Below are positions 1 through 13,558 of a stretch of 64,000 bases of DNA, one piece after another. Position 1 is the stretch's first letter. Each line of letters starts with the position of its first letter. The notes beneath the pieces are model-generated. The model ran no database searches. It worked only from the letters and a program-made list of their open reading frames with translations, and was not told where the DNA came from. A program made the translations under genes and the position numbers. The DNA is taken from NCBI GenBank assembly GCA_037576195.1, contig CM075102.1:13884745-13948744 (forward strand). The letters are read 5' to 3'. The DNA comes from Phytoseiulus persimilis. Lineage: Eukaryota > Arthropoda > Arachnida > Mesostigmata > Phytoseiidae.

Positions 1-3000
1 ACCGGTGGGTCCCGGCCCGCTGCGTCAGCGGCAACTCGGAGCTTCCGTATTCAAGGTGGCGAGAACCAGTTGAGAGTGATACGACGACGACGACGACGTC
101 CGAGGAGAAATCGGAACAACACAATGGTCGACTTAATGGTTTACAGGATGATTGACACGACCAGCCAGTCGGCCAACCAGCTATTTAGCAAACGAGCTAT
201 CGAACTAGAGTAGTGGTATCAGCTCGGAGATAATCTTCTCCTCCTTCGAGGAGGTCTATTATTCATTTCATACTGAAGAGCTATTGTCTCATGCTTTGCG
301 CTTTCAAGTGGTTCATCCGCACAGACTCACGCCACGGACAGGCGGACTATCTCGGCAGGTCCGCTGGCGGGCGAGTGAAAGATAGAGAGGAAGCCACGAG
401 AAAAAAAAAAGCGAGTTCTAAGGTGCGCCTTGCTAAGATTGCTTGGCTAACAGCATCATCATCATCATCATGGTCATGATCATAATCACAGCGACCAACA
501 CCAGCAACTCCATGACGGACCGAAATCCTTCTCAAAACAACGGGACGATATCTATCTACGTTGATGCTGATGATGATCGAGTCTTCCACACTGTTCGCAG
601 GCCACATGCGACACGTCGGAGGTGGGACCGGCCAAAAGTGCACGCGAGAGTCTCCCGCCGGCCGGTTCGGGAGGCTTTTGCGCCGACTTGCGCTTCGCGC
701 CGAACGAATCACGTTTGGAGGTTCCCGCGGTTGTTCCCAAAGGACGGCGATAGAGATTAGGCGGAATCGGGATCCGTTCGTTTGTCGACAGAGCGGCAGG
801 TGAGCGAGTGAATGAGCGCCACATGATACGACAGGGCCTCGCATGTTCCTGCGTACGAGAAGTCCAACTCGGTGAGCCGCTGACCGGTTTTCCCTTTCTG
901 TTTATTTTTTTAGCGTTCCGGGCAAGGCTTAAGTGTTATTGTGTCGGGTTTGATATCAACCGAGCTCCTTCCAAGCAGCGGCGCCCATGCAAATATCCCG
1001 TTAGAAGCGGCAGAACCGCCGGCGGCGTCGACATCGCTGTTGTCGACCGCACCGAAAGCCACGGCGACCGACGAATAAGTGAGCTTACCAGGTAACCTTT
1101 CCGCGTTCAATCGATCGATCAACGGCCCTCGACGAAGATCCGATCACACAATGGCTCTTGAGAATCCAGTGTTCTAGGTAAAGAGGCAAACGAAGATAGT
1201 ACCAACCTGTTGCGGATTCGTGCTGCAGCGGAGCGGTGACAACGAGTCCACCAGAAGCGACAGTGCCGGCGCCCGCGCCCCTGACCGCGTTCGCTGAAGT
1301 CGAGACTGAAGTCGATGATGACGGAGGCGAAGATCCTCCGGCCGAGCTCGCGAATCCCGGAGGGCTCAACGACTCGGGACTCGCTGAGCGCTTCATGTCC
1401 GGCCCTCCGTCGGGGCACGACTGCAAACCGAGAGAAAGCAGAGTCAGGAAGAGGTTACTTAGATCAGAGCTCCTCGCCAATGCGAGCTCCGAGATCCTGG
1501 CGGTTTCCCGTTTCGCATTATTCCGTGCGTTGCTTTCCAGGATCGGTGTTTTGATCGGCTTTGCTCACGAGCGGAGAGGCATCGGGATGGGCTGCCAGCG
1601 AATCAAGAGATGTACAAGAGATAGAAAAAAGAAAAACGGCTCAAGACTCTCTTCGCGCATCCGTCACGGAATCTCACTTTGACGTGGCGCTACGGACACT
1701 GCGCGGCTAATCTATACTACTACGAAGCACTGAGTCACGGAAACAATGTGAAACTGGCCGACCGGAATCCAGTCCGAACTCTTCCAAAAGCCCACTCGCG
1801 CATTCGTGGATCTACACCGACACTTGCACTTGAACCGCTTCTGGCTCGAAGGGCGCCCGCAAGTTTTCCACAGAGCTATCAGCGTGGAGCGGCTGTCTCA
1901 TGCTCAGGACGCTGGAGGCTCATGCGCGAGTCCGTCCGTTCGTTAGCGGCCCCCCGGATCTCAACATTCATCAATTGCATCGAAAGATCAGACTCGCGTT
2001 CGGAACTTCCGCCGCGACAGCACACGTTTCTGGTCTTCAGTGACAATCCCATAAAGTTGGAAAAAGCCATCATCGTTCCAGTCTACGTTGCAGTCGAGCA
2101 TCTCTTTCAGCCATCGGAACCGTGGATCCCTGCGAGCGAGGGAATGAGTAAGAACGAACGTGTTGCACACAGAGCCATTTTCAAGTGAATTGAAGTTCTG
2201 TCCTTGGATTCAGAAGTTTACCACGAGGAGCACGCCGCTGGCTCGCTCGCTCGCTAGATGGCTTGCTGGTAGCTGTTTGACTGGTCGGATTGCTGGCTGA
2301 TTCGGCCTGATCTGAGCTTTGTCATGTAAATTCAACATGACGCAGTCCGTGAAAGAAAGTCATTATGATTAGAGACATCGCTGGTACCGCAACGACGCTC
2401 CCAAGTTTCACTGCTTAAACAAACGACTTTGGTCAAGTCGGACCGAGCCGAGCCCTCATTTCTTCCCGACTCAACCGGGTCCAACTCCTTCGACGAGCGA
2501 ATGAGCACAGGTGCCAGGGAGCTTCATCGAACCTCGGCGAGGAACTACTTCCCTCGTGGTCTTCGAGCACATTTTTCAGCTTGAGAACCACGGAAACGGG
2601 CGCAGATCGCGGGATGCTCCGCTTCCCCAAACTCCGTCGAGACTGCGGCGAGCGCCCTCTAGGTTACGGGAAAGACTTTTTTCGAGAGTCGTCGGGAACA
2701 ACTCGTTCCTCACGCGGTGCACTTCTGTAACCCGGTCGCATTCTGAGCCGCTCTCTGACTGCTCCGACCAGGAGAAATCGTGACTGACTTGACGAGAAGG
2801 ACACTGATCCTGCCGCCCGGCAGCGCCCGGACATCCGGCTGATCACTGCGCCCAAGTGGTTGCGATTTTATCGATCCTCGCGTTGTTCGGGCGGCTCCAG
2901 ACGAGCAGGGCCGGTCCGTTGAAAGCCACCCTCAACGTTGTTTCAACGAGCTTCATCTTCATCGTCGCCGTTGCCGCCGCCGTTGCCGCCGCCGTTGTTG

Positions 3001-3647
3001 CTGCTGTCGTAGTCAGAAGCGAGCAGATAATTGGCCAGGTCGTGACTGGATTTCGGTAGGCCACTTTTCAACAGTAGGAAAAAACGATGAAATATCGACG
3101 TCCAGAAAAAAAAACACAAGACAAAAACGCCACCGGAGATCTAACGTTGCCCGTGCTCCTGACGCCACCAGAAGAAAGTGATACACACCATGGCTGTGGA
3201 GCAGCAGTTCTCAGCGGCGGCGGCGGCTTTCCGAGTCGGAGTTTCGGGAAACGAGGATTCGGAGACAAAGAAACCAGTTCCACCGTTTCCCGATCCTTCT
3301 CGGAAGCGAGGATGCGCACCCGCAGCTCGGAGAACAGCATCCGTGCGATTCGCGACGAATCCGCCCATCCTCCAACGGTGTCCGAACATGAATCGATCGA
3401 TCTCCCAATCGATCTTCCATCACCAGAAACGATCATTCGTTCATCCATCTGTTGATCAATCCCTAGCTCTGCATGGCGGCCGGTAAGTCTGCATGACCAA
3501 CGACGCGGAATTTGCTTTCGCCTTATCGCCGATTTGGCGATAAAGTGCACCAGCAGCGATAAATTTCCGATAAATTACATCGATGGAAAGAATGATGATA
3601 ATGAAGAAGGAGCCGAAAAAATTGTCTACTGTGTGTTTATATTCGCC

Positions 3648-3666
3648 TGTGTGTGTGTGTGTGTGT
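3648..3666. repeat. (TG)n microsatellite
   Basis: About nine uninterrupted TG units in intergenic sequence. Confidence 0.9.
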
Positions 3667-6600
3667 ATGCCTACTTTGATGAGGGATACCGGGCGCTCAT
3701 CTGGAACTTGGCAGACGTTTCGCTGCATCACATGAATCTTCTCAATGGCAGCGCACGAACGAGTCCGAGGGATCTGACCGCGTCAAAGGCGGCGCTCGTT
3801 GAACTCACTCTCGAATGCTCCGGCCGAGTCCCGTCAATGACAACAACAGCAACGAAATCGAAGTGAGCGAAAGGAGCCTCGTAACGGGAGCGGAATGGGT
3901 TCGGAATGTCGCGCGGAGTACTGGAACTTGGAGCCCACGCGGTTGGACAGGACAGAAAACAGCGCGATGGCCACAAGGAACTTGTTGATAGGAAAATTCG
4001 CAAAATCTATCTTTCCGCCGCAGGAGGTTCATCATTCAACCCGGACACGGTGGTACCCCAAAAGTTCCCCCTCGATCCAAGAGATGGACGAACAAGTCCC
4101 CCGACGATCTCGGGACACCGCGAACGTGGGCGCAAATATTCAGGCCACATTTGGCCGAGCAAATGATTCCCGAATCACTCATCGGGTCCAGCTAATAAGG
4201 ACTGAGGGGCTCGAGTGTGCCTGAACCGGTTCGAACAGGAAGACAACCGTAGAGACTAATCCAGAGCGATGCGCCGCTCACAACCAGGAGCCTTCTCGAT
4301 TGACTCACTAAGGCCCTTGCTATCAATATGGATGCGACGAACATTTTCGTCTTTTCTGAGAACCCGCAGCGCCGGTGACAACAACAACAGCATCGGCGAC
4401 GCCGATGGCCACGACGGCGGCGGCTACGAAAGATCCTAATTGTGAAGAGAGACCGCTCACAATGGCTTTGTACTATCGAACGGAGAGAAGTTCTTTGTGA
4501 GAATCTATCCGTGTGTCAAGTTGACTTTAGACCGTCCGGCCGCCGGGCTGAGTGAACATCCGCTCACGGTCTTTACGAAGACGACGAGCTCGAGTTTTCG
4601 GAGAATCCCCTCTACGGCTAACTCCGATTCGACGTCAATTTCAAAACCAGCGTCGACGGCGGTGTCTGCCACCGCGCGCCTTCAAGAATCGCTTTTCCAG
4701 CGGGTCAGTATAGTCTCGGTTTGGGAGATCGTCGCCAAACCCAGAGGTTATCACCGCCGGAATCGAGCTACGGGACCATCCCAACTTTCCAGATCTGAAC
4801 TCCTCCGAGCTCCCGAGGGGTTGACCAGGAAGTGATAGCTCTTTTGAGAATTTCCAGACTCTTAGAAAGAAGTAGAAGCTCGTGGACCTTATTCGCTTGG
4901 GTCAGCTCTCCTGACGCGTCTCATGTGAACCCACACAGTTGTCGTTCTCGACCGGATTCCTCTCGATCTCCAACAGTGAGGCACGGATAGAGGACATCTC
5001 GGCACGTTCCGAAAATTTCGATCGCGGAAGATGACGAGGTTCTTGATTCCCCGAAAACGTAGACACTCATGGTACGAGCTCCTCGAAACCAGCTACGCAC
5101 CGTTCCCTCACATACCCTGGATTCGAGAAGGCCTCGAGAACTGAATCTCTGCTGGAAGCCGAACACGCGAGCGGCAAAAGCCGATCCCGAGGAACGAAAC
5201 AACACGGACTTCAGTGTCGATCCCTCTCGAAAATCAGTCGTGATGCCTCGGTGGCTCAGCGCCGCATCCAGCCAACTCAGCGGACTCCGAGTCGGGAGAG
5301 TCAACGCCGAGCCGGATCCGGCACATTTCGGCGTATTCCGCGCTGTATAAGTCCACGGATGGATCTGTCTCTCATTTCCCTTGGACTAAACCGCGCTATC
5401 AGGGCTCTGCAGGATAAAACTGGGCTGGAACCCGCTTCTAACGTGTGTTTGTTTACATCTGGCGCAGCAGCTTCAATCCGGAGCTTTCTCGGTAGCAACG
5501 GTGCGAGTTTTGCGGAATCTAACGCCGAAACTCAAGTCCAAATCCACAGGACGAAAGGCCCTCTCGTCGCGAATCGAGTTCGGCGGGAAATTTCACTTCA
5601 GTATCGTCGAAAACGCGCCGCAACGATCTATCCAGTGATTCCCTGGTTGACAGACGACTGCTCAGGCTGCCACATGGGTTGTCGGGTTTTCGGGAGTTTC
5701 GAACTCGAAAATGAGCCACGGAGGCGGTTTTTGTGCGCGGAACCTTGATCCAGACGTCTAAAAACACGATTCCACGGGTGTTCAGCGTAAAAATCCGAAG
5801 AATTTGGCCATTTTCAGAGATAATCCCTTCGGATCGGATATCGGTGGATGATCCAGGGTAAATCCAGGAACGAACCATGGCTCGCGGACGGGGCAACTTA
5901 CCGAGCGCTGGTCGCGCGTCTCCAGGTCCATTGCAGACCACACTAGCTGACACTCATGCCCTAAGTCCAGGCGGCGGTCCAATCACTATGACACTGTGGC
6001 ACCTCGGAAGAAATTGTTTTCGGATTTTGCACTTTGAGATTTGACACTCTCTCGTTACTCTCTTTTAGCTGGCTGGCTTCCCTTAAACAACGCCCGACCA
6101 AGTGTCTCTCCGCGCACTCCTCTTTAGCTCTCAGCTGCTGGCCGTGTGATCCGCACAAGCCGCCCAACAAGAGTTCAAGCAGCCGCCAGCCCCGCCTCCA
6201 ATACCTCTCGCCCAAATCAGAGAGGGACGGGATCCTTGGACAGACAGCGCAGCGTGTTTTCTACCGCATCGCACTAAGGGGGCAGGAAAACCGACTTAAC
6301 TTCAGCCAAGATGGGCGTGCTACGAATACTGAGACCACACCTCTCGGGCGGAACCTAGCCCACCAGTCCGATACCCGACTCGCAACCCGTCCGGCCCGAC
6401 CGTACAGAAAACGTCCCGCTGTCGCGCCCGCGAGCCCCCCGCCAGAGCACCGGTCCGGGTTCCGCGCTCAAGAGCCGAGTCTCACCCGGAACGAAACGCT
6501 TCCGAGGAACTGCTGTGCACGGCTGCTGTGCGAAACTATCTCACTGACCCGATCTACGCTGCCGGTCTGCAGCCCAGCAAATGGAGTTCCAATACATCAG

Positions 6601-8377
6601 AGCCTATTGAGCCGCCGGCGTCCCGGACAAAGTTTCAGAAGCTAGCCTCCTCTTGAAATCCGATGAGAGTTGAGGGACAGGTCCCTTGGGCCGTTTCGAG
6701 CTGGACCGATTCCAAAGGCAGCGCGGCTTACCGACAAACCTGGCGCCAGCCAACGCGCAGATCGAAAACCTCCGCCGCTTGGAATAAAATCCTAATCGGG
6801 GTCAGAAACGTACTGAGTAGAGAATCGGAAGCTGAGTGAGCAGCATTTCCACAATCATAGCTCGTTTCACTTGTCGAGTTTTCTCCAGAAAGCACACGAG
6901 CAGAGTCGGGCCGCTGCACCTCCCTCTACGGATTTTTCAGATCGCGGAATTCCCCCGCTGGCCTTCCTCTGCTCGTCGACTTCCTGAGCAGCCTCGAACA
7001 GTCTTCGGCTGAACGAACGCTGTTCACTTGAATTGCGAAGTCTGAGGTTTCTGAGAGCAGGACCGTCTCAGCGGCATGACCCGTTGAACCGACCGCAAAC
7101 GTGCATCATGCGTAAAACAGTTCGATTTGGAGGCTGCTGCGAACCCGACCGGTGATCGTTGAGGAAAAGTGTGGATTCCAAGCGTTCCACGGGCGAAGTC
7201 ATTTCTCCGTCTCGCCGATGGAGGTCACTTCGGACCTCCAGGCTCTCTCGGTGATTCTACACTAGGAATCTCGCGAGCAACCTTACACGCTCCTGAGCTG
7301 AGTTTGCACCTTCAGATCGCCTTAGCGGTCTCGACCCGAGTTCGGATGACCTCTTCACAGGATGTTGGATGCACCTTCCGAATCTGGTGCGACGGCAGCC
7401 AACGCTCATGGGCAGCGAGCATCCCCGATAATCGAGGCCGGTAGCCAAGCTCCACGGCTTGAGCGGAGTTGGACCATTCGCTTTTATTGGCGATTCTTCG
7501 TTCATTACATGCGACCCGGTTAACCTGGATTATCCTTGTAATTTCGAGCCGTTTACAAGGAAGCCTTGAATCTTCCACGGTGCATTTGCCGAAGCACCGG
7601 CAACGCGTGGTGGAGAAGATCACGCAAGAAAAAGAGCTCAGATGAGGGTCCGTTGAAACCGTTTTGCTTCTCTCACGGAATCCCGTTTCATCACAGTGGC
7701 GCGTTCTGTTGCGTTGGCGCATGCATTTCTGGTTTGTTATCAATCAATGCGATGGTGATTCGCTGGTTGGTCGGCCGACGGGCGACCATAATCCTCCTGG
7801 TAGTCTCAGTCTATCTCAGGCCGACTAGCTTGCTCTTGGCGTGAATCTTCTCATGGAATGTATCTTTCCACGCTTGAGATCGCCACCCTGATTACGGCTA
7901 GAATGTTGTTTCAATCAACATCGTCTACGCCGACGACGCCATGGCTGAGAGCGGAGCTCCACAGAGATCCAAAGTCGCAGCTTAAGACCGTGGGTGACAC
8001 CGACCCAGGCTCAAATACGCGCGGAAAGTCGTGTCAGAAACGAAGCTTCCAGGAACCAGATATCCGGACGCGAGGTCTTGCGAGTCATTTCACACCGAAC
8101 TGGGTGATGCAGGTGTATCGCCTCTTTGATTCGTCCCACTGTCACCGCGCGGACCACACGATGCAGAGCATTCTGCACGCCTCGGCCGAAGAATTAACAC
8201 ATTTCTGTTATTGGAGATCCATCATCGAGGCTCCGGATATGTTATGGGTGTTCGACAAGAGACCTCGCTCTTCAAGCTAAACTCCTCACGGCATTTTTTC
8301 GGAGCCGGAGTCACTGTGGGAGACCCGTTACTTGCTGCGCGAAGTGTCCGATAGGGAGGCTTCTGGTTGCTATATAT

Positions 8378-8520
8378 GGGAGCACGTGTCGAACGACAAC
8401 AAGTCCACGTGCTGCTCCCGTGGATCAGGAGAACGCCGACTTGGAGCGCAGGGTTATCCCGGCGTCGTGGCGCCTTAATCCAGCCAAGCCCGCTGAATCT
8501 AGCGGGGGGTTAAGGATAAC
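8378..8520. repeat. two adjacent imperfect palindromes (hairpin-forming)
   Basis: The first pairs GGGAGCACGTG (8378-8388) with an opposing CACGTGCTGCTCCC about 17 bases on. The second nests GTTATCC (8453-8459) with GGATAAC (8514-8520), CCTTAA (8473-8478) with TTAAGG (8510-8515), and CCCGCT (8489-8494) with AGCGGG (8501-8506). A TATATAT lies just before the first. No known RNA family is recognised; it could be the end of a decayed element. Confidence 0.45.
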
Positions 8521-10087
8521 GAAAGGAGAGTGCAAAGCGGATCGGGAGGGGATATAACAAAATAAAATGAGTCACAATCCAATCGGCACGCCAGTGGCGC
8601 CATCTCTCAAACACACATATATCCATCCTGCAACTGCTCGGACGTCTGACTTCTTCGTGCGTTCAGGAGAACAGATGATCCTTTCCCTACGTTCTCGTGC
8701 TGCCGTGGCGCAAGCGAGGACGGCGAAGACACTTCCTCCCGGGTCCTCTGCGGCCTGCTCGAATGCAGTTCAATTCAATCTCCTCTCTGCGAGGTCGATT
8801 CTGCTCTCGTCTAGCGCCGAGCCCTCCTCCTTGGGATGATGAAGCGGGCTAAATCCACGAGAGATTCAGGTTTGATAATCTCATACTTTCGTCGCGAAAT
8901 AAAAGCGAATCCGGAGTCGACGAGTCGCATCTCAGCGGTTCGGCTCTTTCCAAACGACACATAGCCGAGTTTGATGAGAGTCGAACCGAGTCGTTATGGA
9001 TCGTAGAAGGACATCGGTGTCAAAGGGAGCAGCTTCTCTCCAAGGCTTCTTGAGTCACTTGTTGAACTTCATTGAAACTGCTCACTCTTTTAACCACTTA
9101 AGATCACGCCGGGCGTCTTGTTTGGCAGTGCTGTGTTGTTTCCCCATGATCGTAGTCGACATTCCTGACTCCAAAGATGTCAGACACAATCGTGGTCCGC
9201 ACCAGATGGAAAAGAACAATCTTCGTTCGTATATATTCGCTCAAGCCCAAAGCTGGAATGGACATTCTATTGACTCTAATTGAGAATTATTCAGCAGCGC
9301 CCGGAGTCTGGGACGGCTATACACGCGAGCCATGAATCATATGGACACCGAAATCTTGCGTCCAATGAAATCGCGGTGAGGAACTGTCGTTCAACCGGAG
9401 AGACGAGTTCACCGGGCTCAGCGCGAAAATCGAAGATGTTTCTCGTACAAACTTATGCATCATTGCTTCCCGCTGCGCAGCGTTGGGCCGTTTGGGCCAG
9501 AGTCTTCAGAGATTGCTCTTCATAGCACTGGAGCTCTGGCGTCGGCGCTCTCGGATCGACTCTGGTGTGTCGTTCGACGTCGCTTAGACTCTTGGATCGC
9601 CGTACCCAGAGCGCGACGGCGGGGCATCCCGAGCTGCTGCAGTGCTGCAACAAGATGTATCGTTAGGAGGGAACTCATTCCGGGTGAGCTTTCACTAATC
9701 CTCCTCACGAGCTTTCCGCGCGTTCTTCCGTATAACATTCAAATAGACGCAAGATTTCCCATATCCGATAATCCACCACGTGGTTCCCTTTCTCAATTTC
9801 GCTGGCATCCCTCTCCATGGAGGCAGACGATCCTAATAAACCAGAGAGCGAGAAGGTAGACGACAGGCCGATGAAGTACGGCTGCAGTTCTGGCTACTCG
9901 AGTTCACTGGGTCACTTCCGAGCCCTGCTTTGCTGATTCGCTGATCAATTTCCTACTTTCTGGAGACGCACCCAGCGTGCGTTCAGTAATAAGCGATCTA
10001 CCATAAGCACTCGAAGTATTCTCGAGTCGTCGACGCTACGATGACTTAGAATGATTGGGGTTAACTCCAGCGGAATTGATTATTGCA

Positions 10088-11229
10088 TCAGCACGGAGGA
10101 CCCGAACCGTACAACTGCGCCGGATCGGAAGAGAGTTCGGAAGAGGGGTGTCCTCCGAAGATTGGGGAGAATCGAGGCTCATGATGGGATTTGAGCGGCT
10201 TCCGGTTGTCTGAATGTGATCTACGGCTGCTTGACATCGTTTCCGAGAAAGAGTATTTTCTCTCGAACTTTCCGACGCCGTGAGCGATGTCAACGCTCGC
10301 GTCACTCGGAGTGCCGGCTCGCAGATGATTCATGTATGAGAAAAACTTGATGAATCCATCTTCTAAGTTCCAGTTGTACCCTTCGGTCGAGTATTCCATT
10401 CCAGAATGCTCGCATTCCATCGCTTCCGTGGGAAATGCGGCAAGATTTTTATCATAGTCGTTCGTAGGCCGGGGGGAGGTTGCTGGAGGCTCCAAATTTC
10501 TGAGGCTGTCTCGCGAACTCGGGGAATGCTTGGAATCGTACGACGACGACACCGGAGCCGACATCGTTCGGAGAATCGTGCGGAATATAATGACATCTAC
10601 ACTTGTAGTCGATGAGAAACAGCATATAAGTCTTCATTCGATACTGAATCGAACTTTGCGAAAATCGTTACTTCAATCTCTGACTCCGGCTGATTCTCTC
10701 TCCTCGTCGCTGTCCCCCGGCAGGGAAAGATCCGTTAGGGAAACAGCAACCCATTGTCCGGTTGCCAGCAGGGCAATCGCACCAGGAGCGGCAGATACCT
10801 TGGACATCGCTCTCGCCAGTATTCTAATCGTCATGTCAACTCTGTGGTTGTTCCGATCCATGTGACGAGACTGGACTCGAAGTCCGACGATGCTCAGCAT
10901 GGTTCTGAGCAGCGTCGTCACCAGAGATGGATTTTGCGCCAACTCACTCTCAATGAAATCAACATTCTTTGAGGAGAAGCCTCCACCTCCTTCGATTCGG
11001 CAGATTTTCTTTCTTCGGCGTTGGACATGATCGGAGAGGTGACCCGCCTTCCTTTCCCACCTGGGGACTCAACTGGGAACATTTCAAAAGTCTCTGTGAC
11101 GGACATATCCACTCTTTCGAATATGAACTTTTCGCGATCGAGCGAACCAGTCAATTTTCTTCGAGAGCCCGAAAAATCAGCTTCACCCATTGGGCAAAGA
11201 CCACGACTTGAGAATCGGGAATCCCCCAT
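10088..11229 (-). CDS. hypothetical four-exon gene, unknown product
   Basis: Model exons in transcript order: 11229-10948, 10870-10799, 10709-10672, 10601-10088. They total 906 bp (301 residues plus stop). Introns are about 77, 89 and 70 bp, all GT-AG, with phases 0, 0 and 2 agreeing. The ATG has a strong context (G at -3 and +4) and follows an in-frame TGA. The product is polar and probably disordered: the first exon is charged (EERKSAESKEVEAS) and the last is Ser/Pro-rich (SAPVSSSYDSKHSPSSRDS), with a more ordered patch (GYNWNLEDGFIKFFSYMNHL). No family recognised. The two small middle exons are the weakest part. A competing frame through 10,942-10,673 also looks protein-like, so the structure could differ. 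Confidence 0.33.
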
Positions 11230-11247
11230 ACCGTATCATGGAAACGC

Positions 11248-11619
11248 TTATCCGGCCACCTCCATAACTTTTCTAGTCTTCACGACATCGACAGAAGAGC
11301 GAGGCTCATAGCTAGGATCCTCTCCGAATCGCGAACACCGCGAGGAATCGTTTTCAACGCTGGAAGTCGGCACCGTTGAGCACTTGACCGCGAAATGATG
11401 GGACTGAGTGCACATGATTGTTCCCCAAAAGGAGGGATATCGTATCACTCCGGATTTTCCACCTCCTTGGTTCTCCCCCGATCCCTGTACACCTCCTCTG
11501 AGACTCTTCTCGCTCATGGCTTCCGAGGCTCCTCTACTTGGAGCCAAGCCGTCATAGATCACTACGAAATCGAGCTGGCTCGTCGAGGGAGCGCAGAGCG
11601 ACGAGTTGAAAGAGGAACC
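11248..11619 (-). other. protein-like open frame upstream of the 10-11 kb gene model
   Basis: Open on the minus strand from a TAA near 11,625 to a TAA at 11,248. It includes QLDFVVIYDG, Gly-rich and Ser-rich stretches. I could not splice it in phase to the downstream model. It may be another exon of the same gene, or chance. Confidence 0.2.
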
Positions 11620-11624
11620 GTTGC

Positions 11625-13049
11625 GGTTTTATGTATCCATAACAGGTGGTAATATTTATTATCAATATCGTTATCATTACTGTTGATGATGTTGTAGTGG
11701 ATTCAAATTTGATGTCGCAGAGCTGATGTTGACATCGTACTCCGGAGCAATGTTGGGCGGCGCGCCGCGTTCATCTCGTTACGGTCAAATTGTTCTAACA
11801 GAATAATTCACCCCCATTCGTCTTCGTGTTCGTGTTGATGATATTTCTATCCGAGGTCAAAATCAAGATAATACTCTGAGTTCGGAATAAGAAATCTGCC
11901 AGAGCCAGCTTCGTACGCACGCAAAAGCGCGCCTTGCTGCATCTTCATTTGGAGTGAACATGGCGATGTTCTGTCTTAACTTTCGACACAAAAAAAATAT
12001 AAGTTACTGACGGGTGGATCGTGTATAATAATACGAAAGTATGTAAATATATATTCGTGTATAGATAGAAAACCTACAATGAAATATTATGATTCAGAAT
12101 GGAAAATGAGACGAACAAATATGACGTATAGCCTTCACCGAGATAATTACTGAAAAGCTCTGAATCTAGGTATTTGTCACGTCATCTAAAAGAGAACATC
12201 TAATGACTTTTTGTTTCCACCAATCTTATGCAGATGTTGTTTCTGCTCACTCTCCTGAGGTCTTATCCTATCTTTTGACTACTCCGATGAGGCTGTGCAT
12301 AACGCTGCGTACGCCGCACTGCAGTACGTCGATCTACGGAAATATTTTCGAATCGTAGCAGTTTTTCCTTCATTCATGCTGATTCCCATCCGGATATTCT
12401 CTATACTCAGATGAACGGATGCCACCGAGTACAGTACGGAGGTTCTCGTTCTGCCTCCGTTGGTTTCATCCTGGTTTTCTCGACTTCAGAACGGTGCCTG
12501 TTCAGATCGAGTTTTCTTCGACAGAAACGAGCACTCCAGTTATTATCCCATCCTTGTCTCGGTTGCTTCGTAAGTTATCTTCAGCGAGTTGTCTTTCCTT
12601 TGCATGAAGGATTGCACGCGACTCCTTCGAACGTCCTCCGATGACGTAGCTATGTACACATCCTCTACAACGTTCTCTCTCGACCTCAGTGGCGGCACAC
12701 ACAAGACAAAGGGGCGACTCAGGGACCCTGATCTAAAACCCATTCATTCGTCCAATCAATCAATAAATCAATCCACTCGATCGTCGTTCATGAACTGAGT
12801 TAATCAAGCGATCGTTCACGATAAGCCTTTTGGAGCTCCTGTCATTACGTCCAACGAACGACAGGACTATGCATGGTGTATTCGTAGAACTTTTGTACGC
12901 TCAGGCAGTCAGTCCATCAATCAATCAATCGAAGGGGCGCTCGTCGATAACCGACCAGCTCATGGACCGATGCATAAACTAATCGACGAGATGATTGATG
13001 CGGCAATCATACTTTGACTGTGTGGTTCCGAGTGGTTGAAAAACTCCGT
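11625..13049. other. no gene seen; A/T-richer spacer
   Basis: From about 11,640 to 12,400 the sequence is noticeably richer in A and T, with stops in all frames, unlike the CpG-rich surroundings. Nothing functional recognised. Confidence 0.5.
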
Positions 13050-13057
13050 GGTAGTAG
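13050..13057. repeat. outer target duplication GGTAGTAG, left
   Basis: Identical to 17352-17359, which lies immediately outside the right element. It does not match the other flank of its own adjacent element. Confidence 0.85.
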
Positions 13058-13558
13058 CAGTAGCGTAACAAGGGGAGGGGCGGCCCGCCCCGGGCACCAC
13101 CTGACCGAGAAGCGCCATTTCTAGCTTCCCACTGAAGCTCCTGGAGCTCATTAGGAAGTACGATCTCGACATCGGCGTCCCAAACATTGACATTTCCTAC
13201 CGCCCCTCTCTGAGCGTCGCTACAAGTTCGGTAAGCTGTGGGAGAAGGTTCGGAATTAATCAAGTCATATCTTCGCTCTGTTATGAGGCAATTGCGGCTC
13301 TCAAACCTGGCGATTCTGTCGATCGACGATCGAATAGCATCGATATTGGCGATGCGATCAATGAATTCGCGGTCATGAGAGCCCTCAAGGTTCACCTTTT
13401 GAGCTGGGATCCGCCTGGAGGATAAACCTGGAGGAATCAGTTCATCTGATGTTTTGATCCATGCAAACCTAGCTCATGTTCTCTGACTAGGTGGGATGGG
13501 GGATGGGCGTCATTTTCGTGGACCGCCCCGGGCACCAGAGACCCTTGTTACGCCACTG
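13058..13558 (+). mobile_element. hAT-like non-autonomous element, longer copy
   Basis: The termini are CAGTAGCGTAACAAGGG at the left and CCCTTGTTACGCCACTG at the right, inverted repeats with one mismatch. A G/C-rich block CCGCCCCGGGCACCA occurs near both ends in direct orientation. The 8-bp flanking duplications seen for the pair point to the hAT superfamily. The interior carries a minus-strand frame open from about 13,395 into the left terminus (codons such as those for ANIDAIRSSIDRIARFES). I do not recognise it; it may be a remnant of a captured or parental coding sequence. Confidence 0.85.

Larger units (their letters stand above)
1..10087. other. no supported gene
   Basis: Many short overlapping frames on both strands, none with recognisable domains, consistent codon texture or connected splice sites. 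It holds the TG repeat at 3.6 kb and the paired palindromes at 8.4 kb. It could contain introns or exons too short to recognise. Confidence 0.5.

Noticed and set aside
5251..6645. Pair of long plus-strand frames (5251-5748 and 6034-6645)
   Set aside because: Low-texture translations with matching open frames on the opposite strand; no starts, splice sites or domains to support a gene.
7914..7949. Plus-strand frame reading NIVYADDAMAE, like the YADD box of a reverse transcriptase
   Set aside because: Only this short motif is present; a stop follows about 13 codons later and no other RT block lies nearby in any frame. It is probably chance in CpG-rich sequence.
11561..11610. QLDFVVIYDG resembling the IYDG motif of CUB domains
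   Set aside because: None of the conserved cysteines or other CUB strands occur around it; a ten-residue resemblance is not enough.
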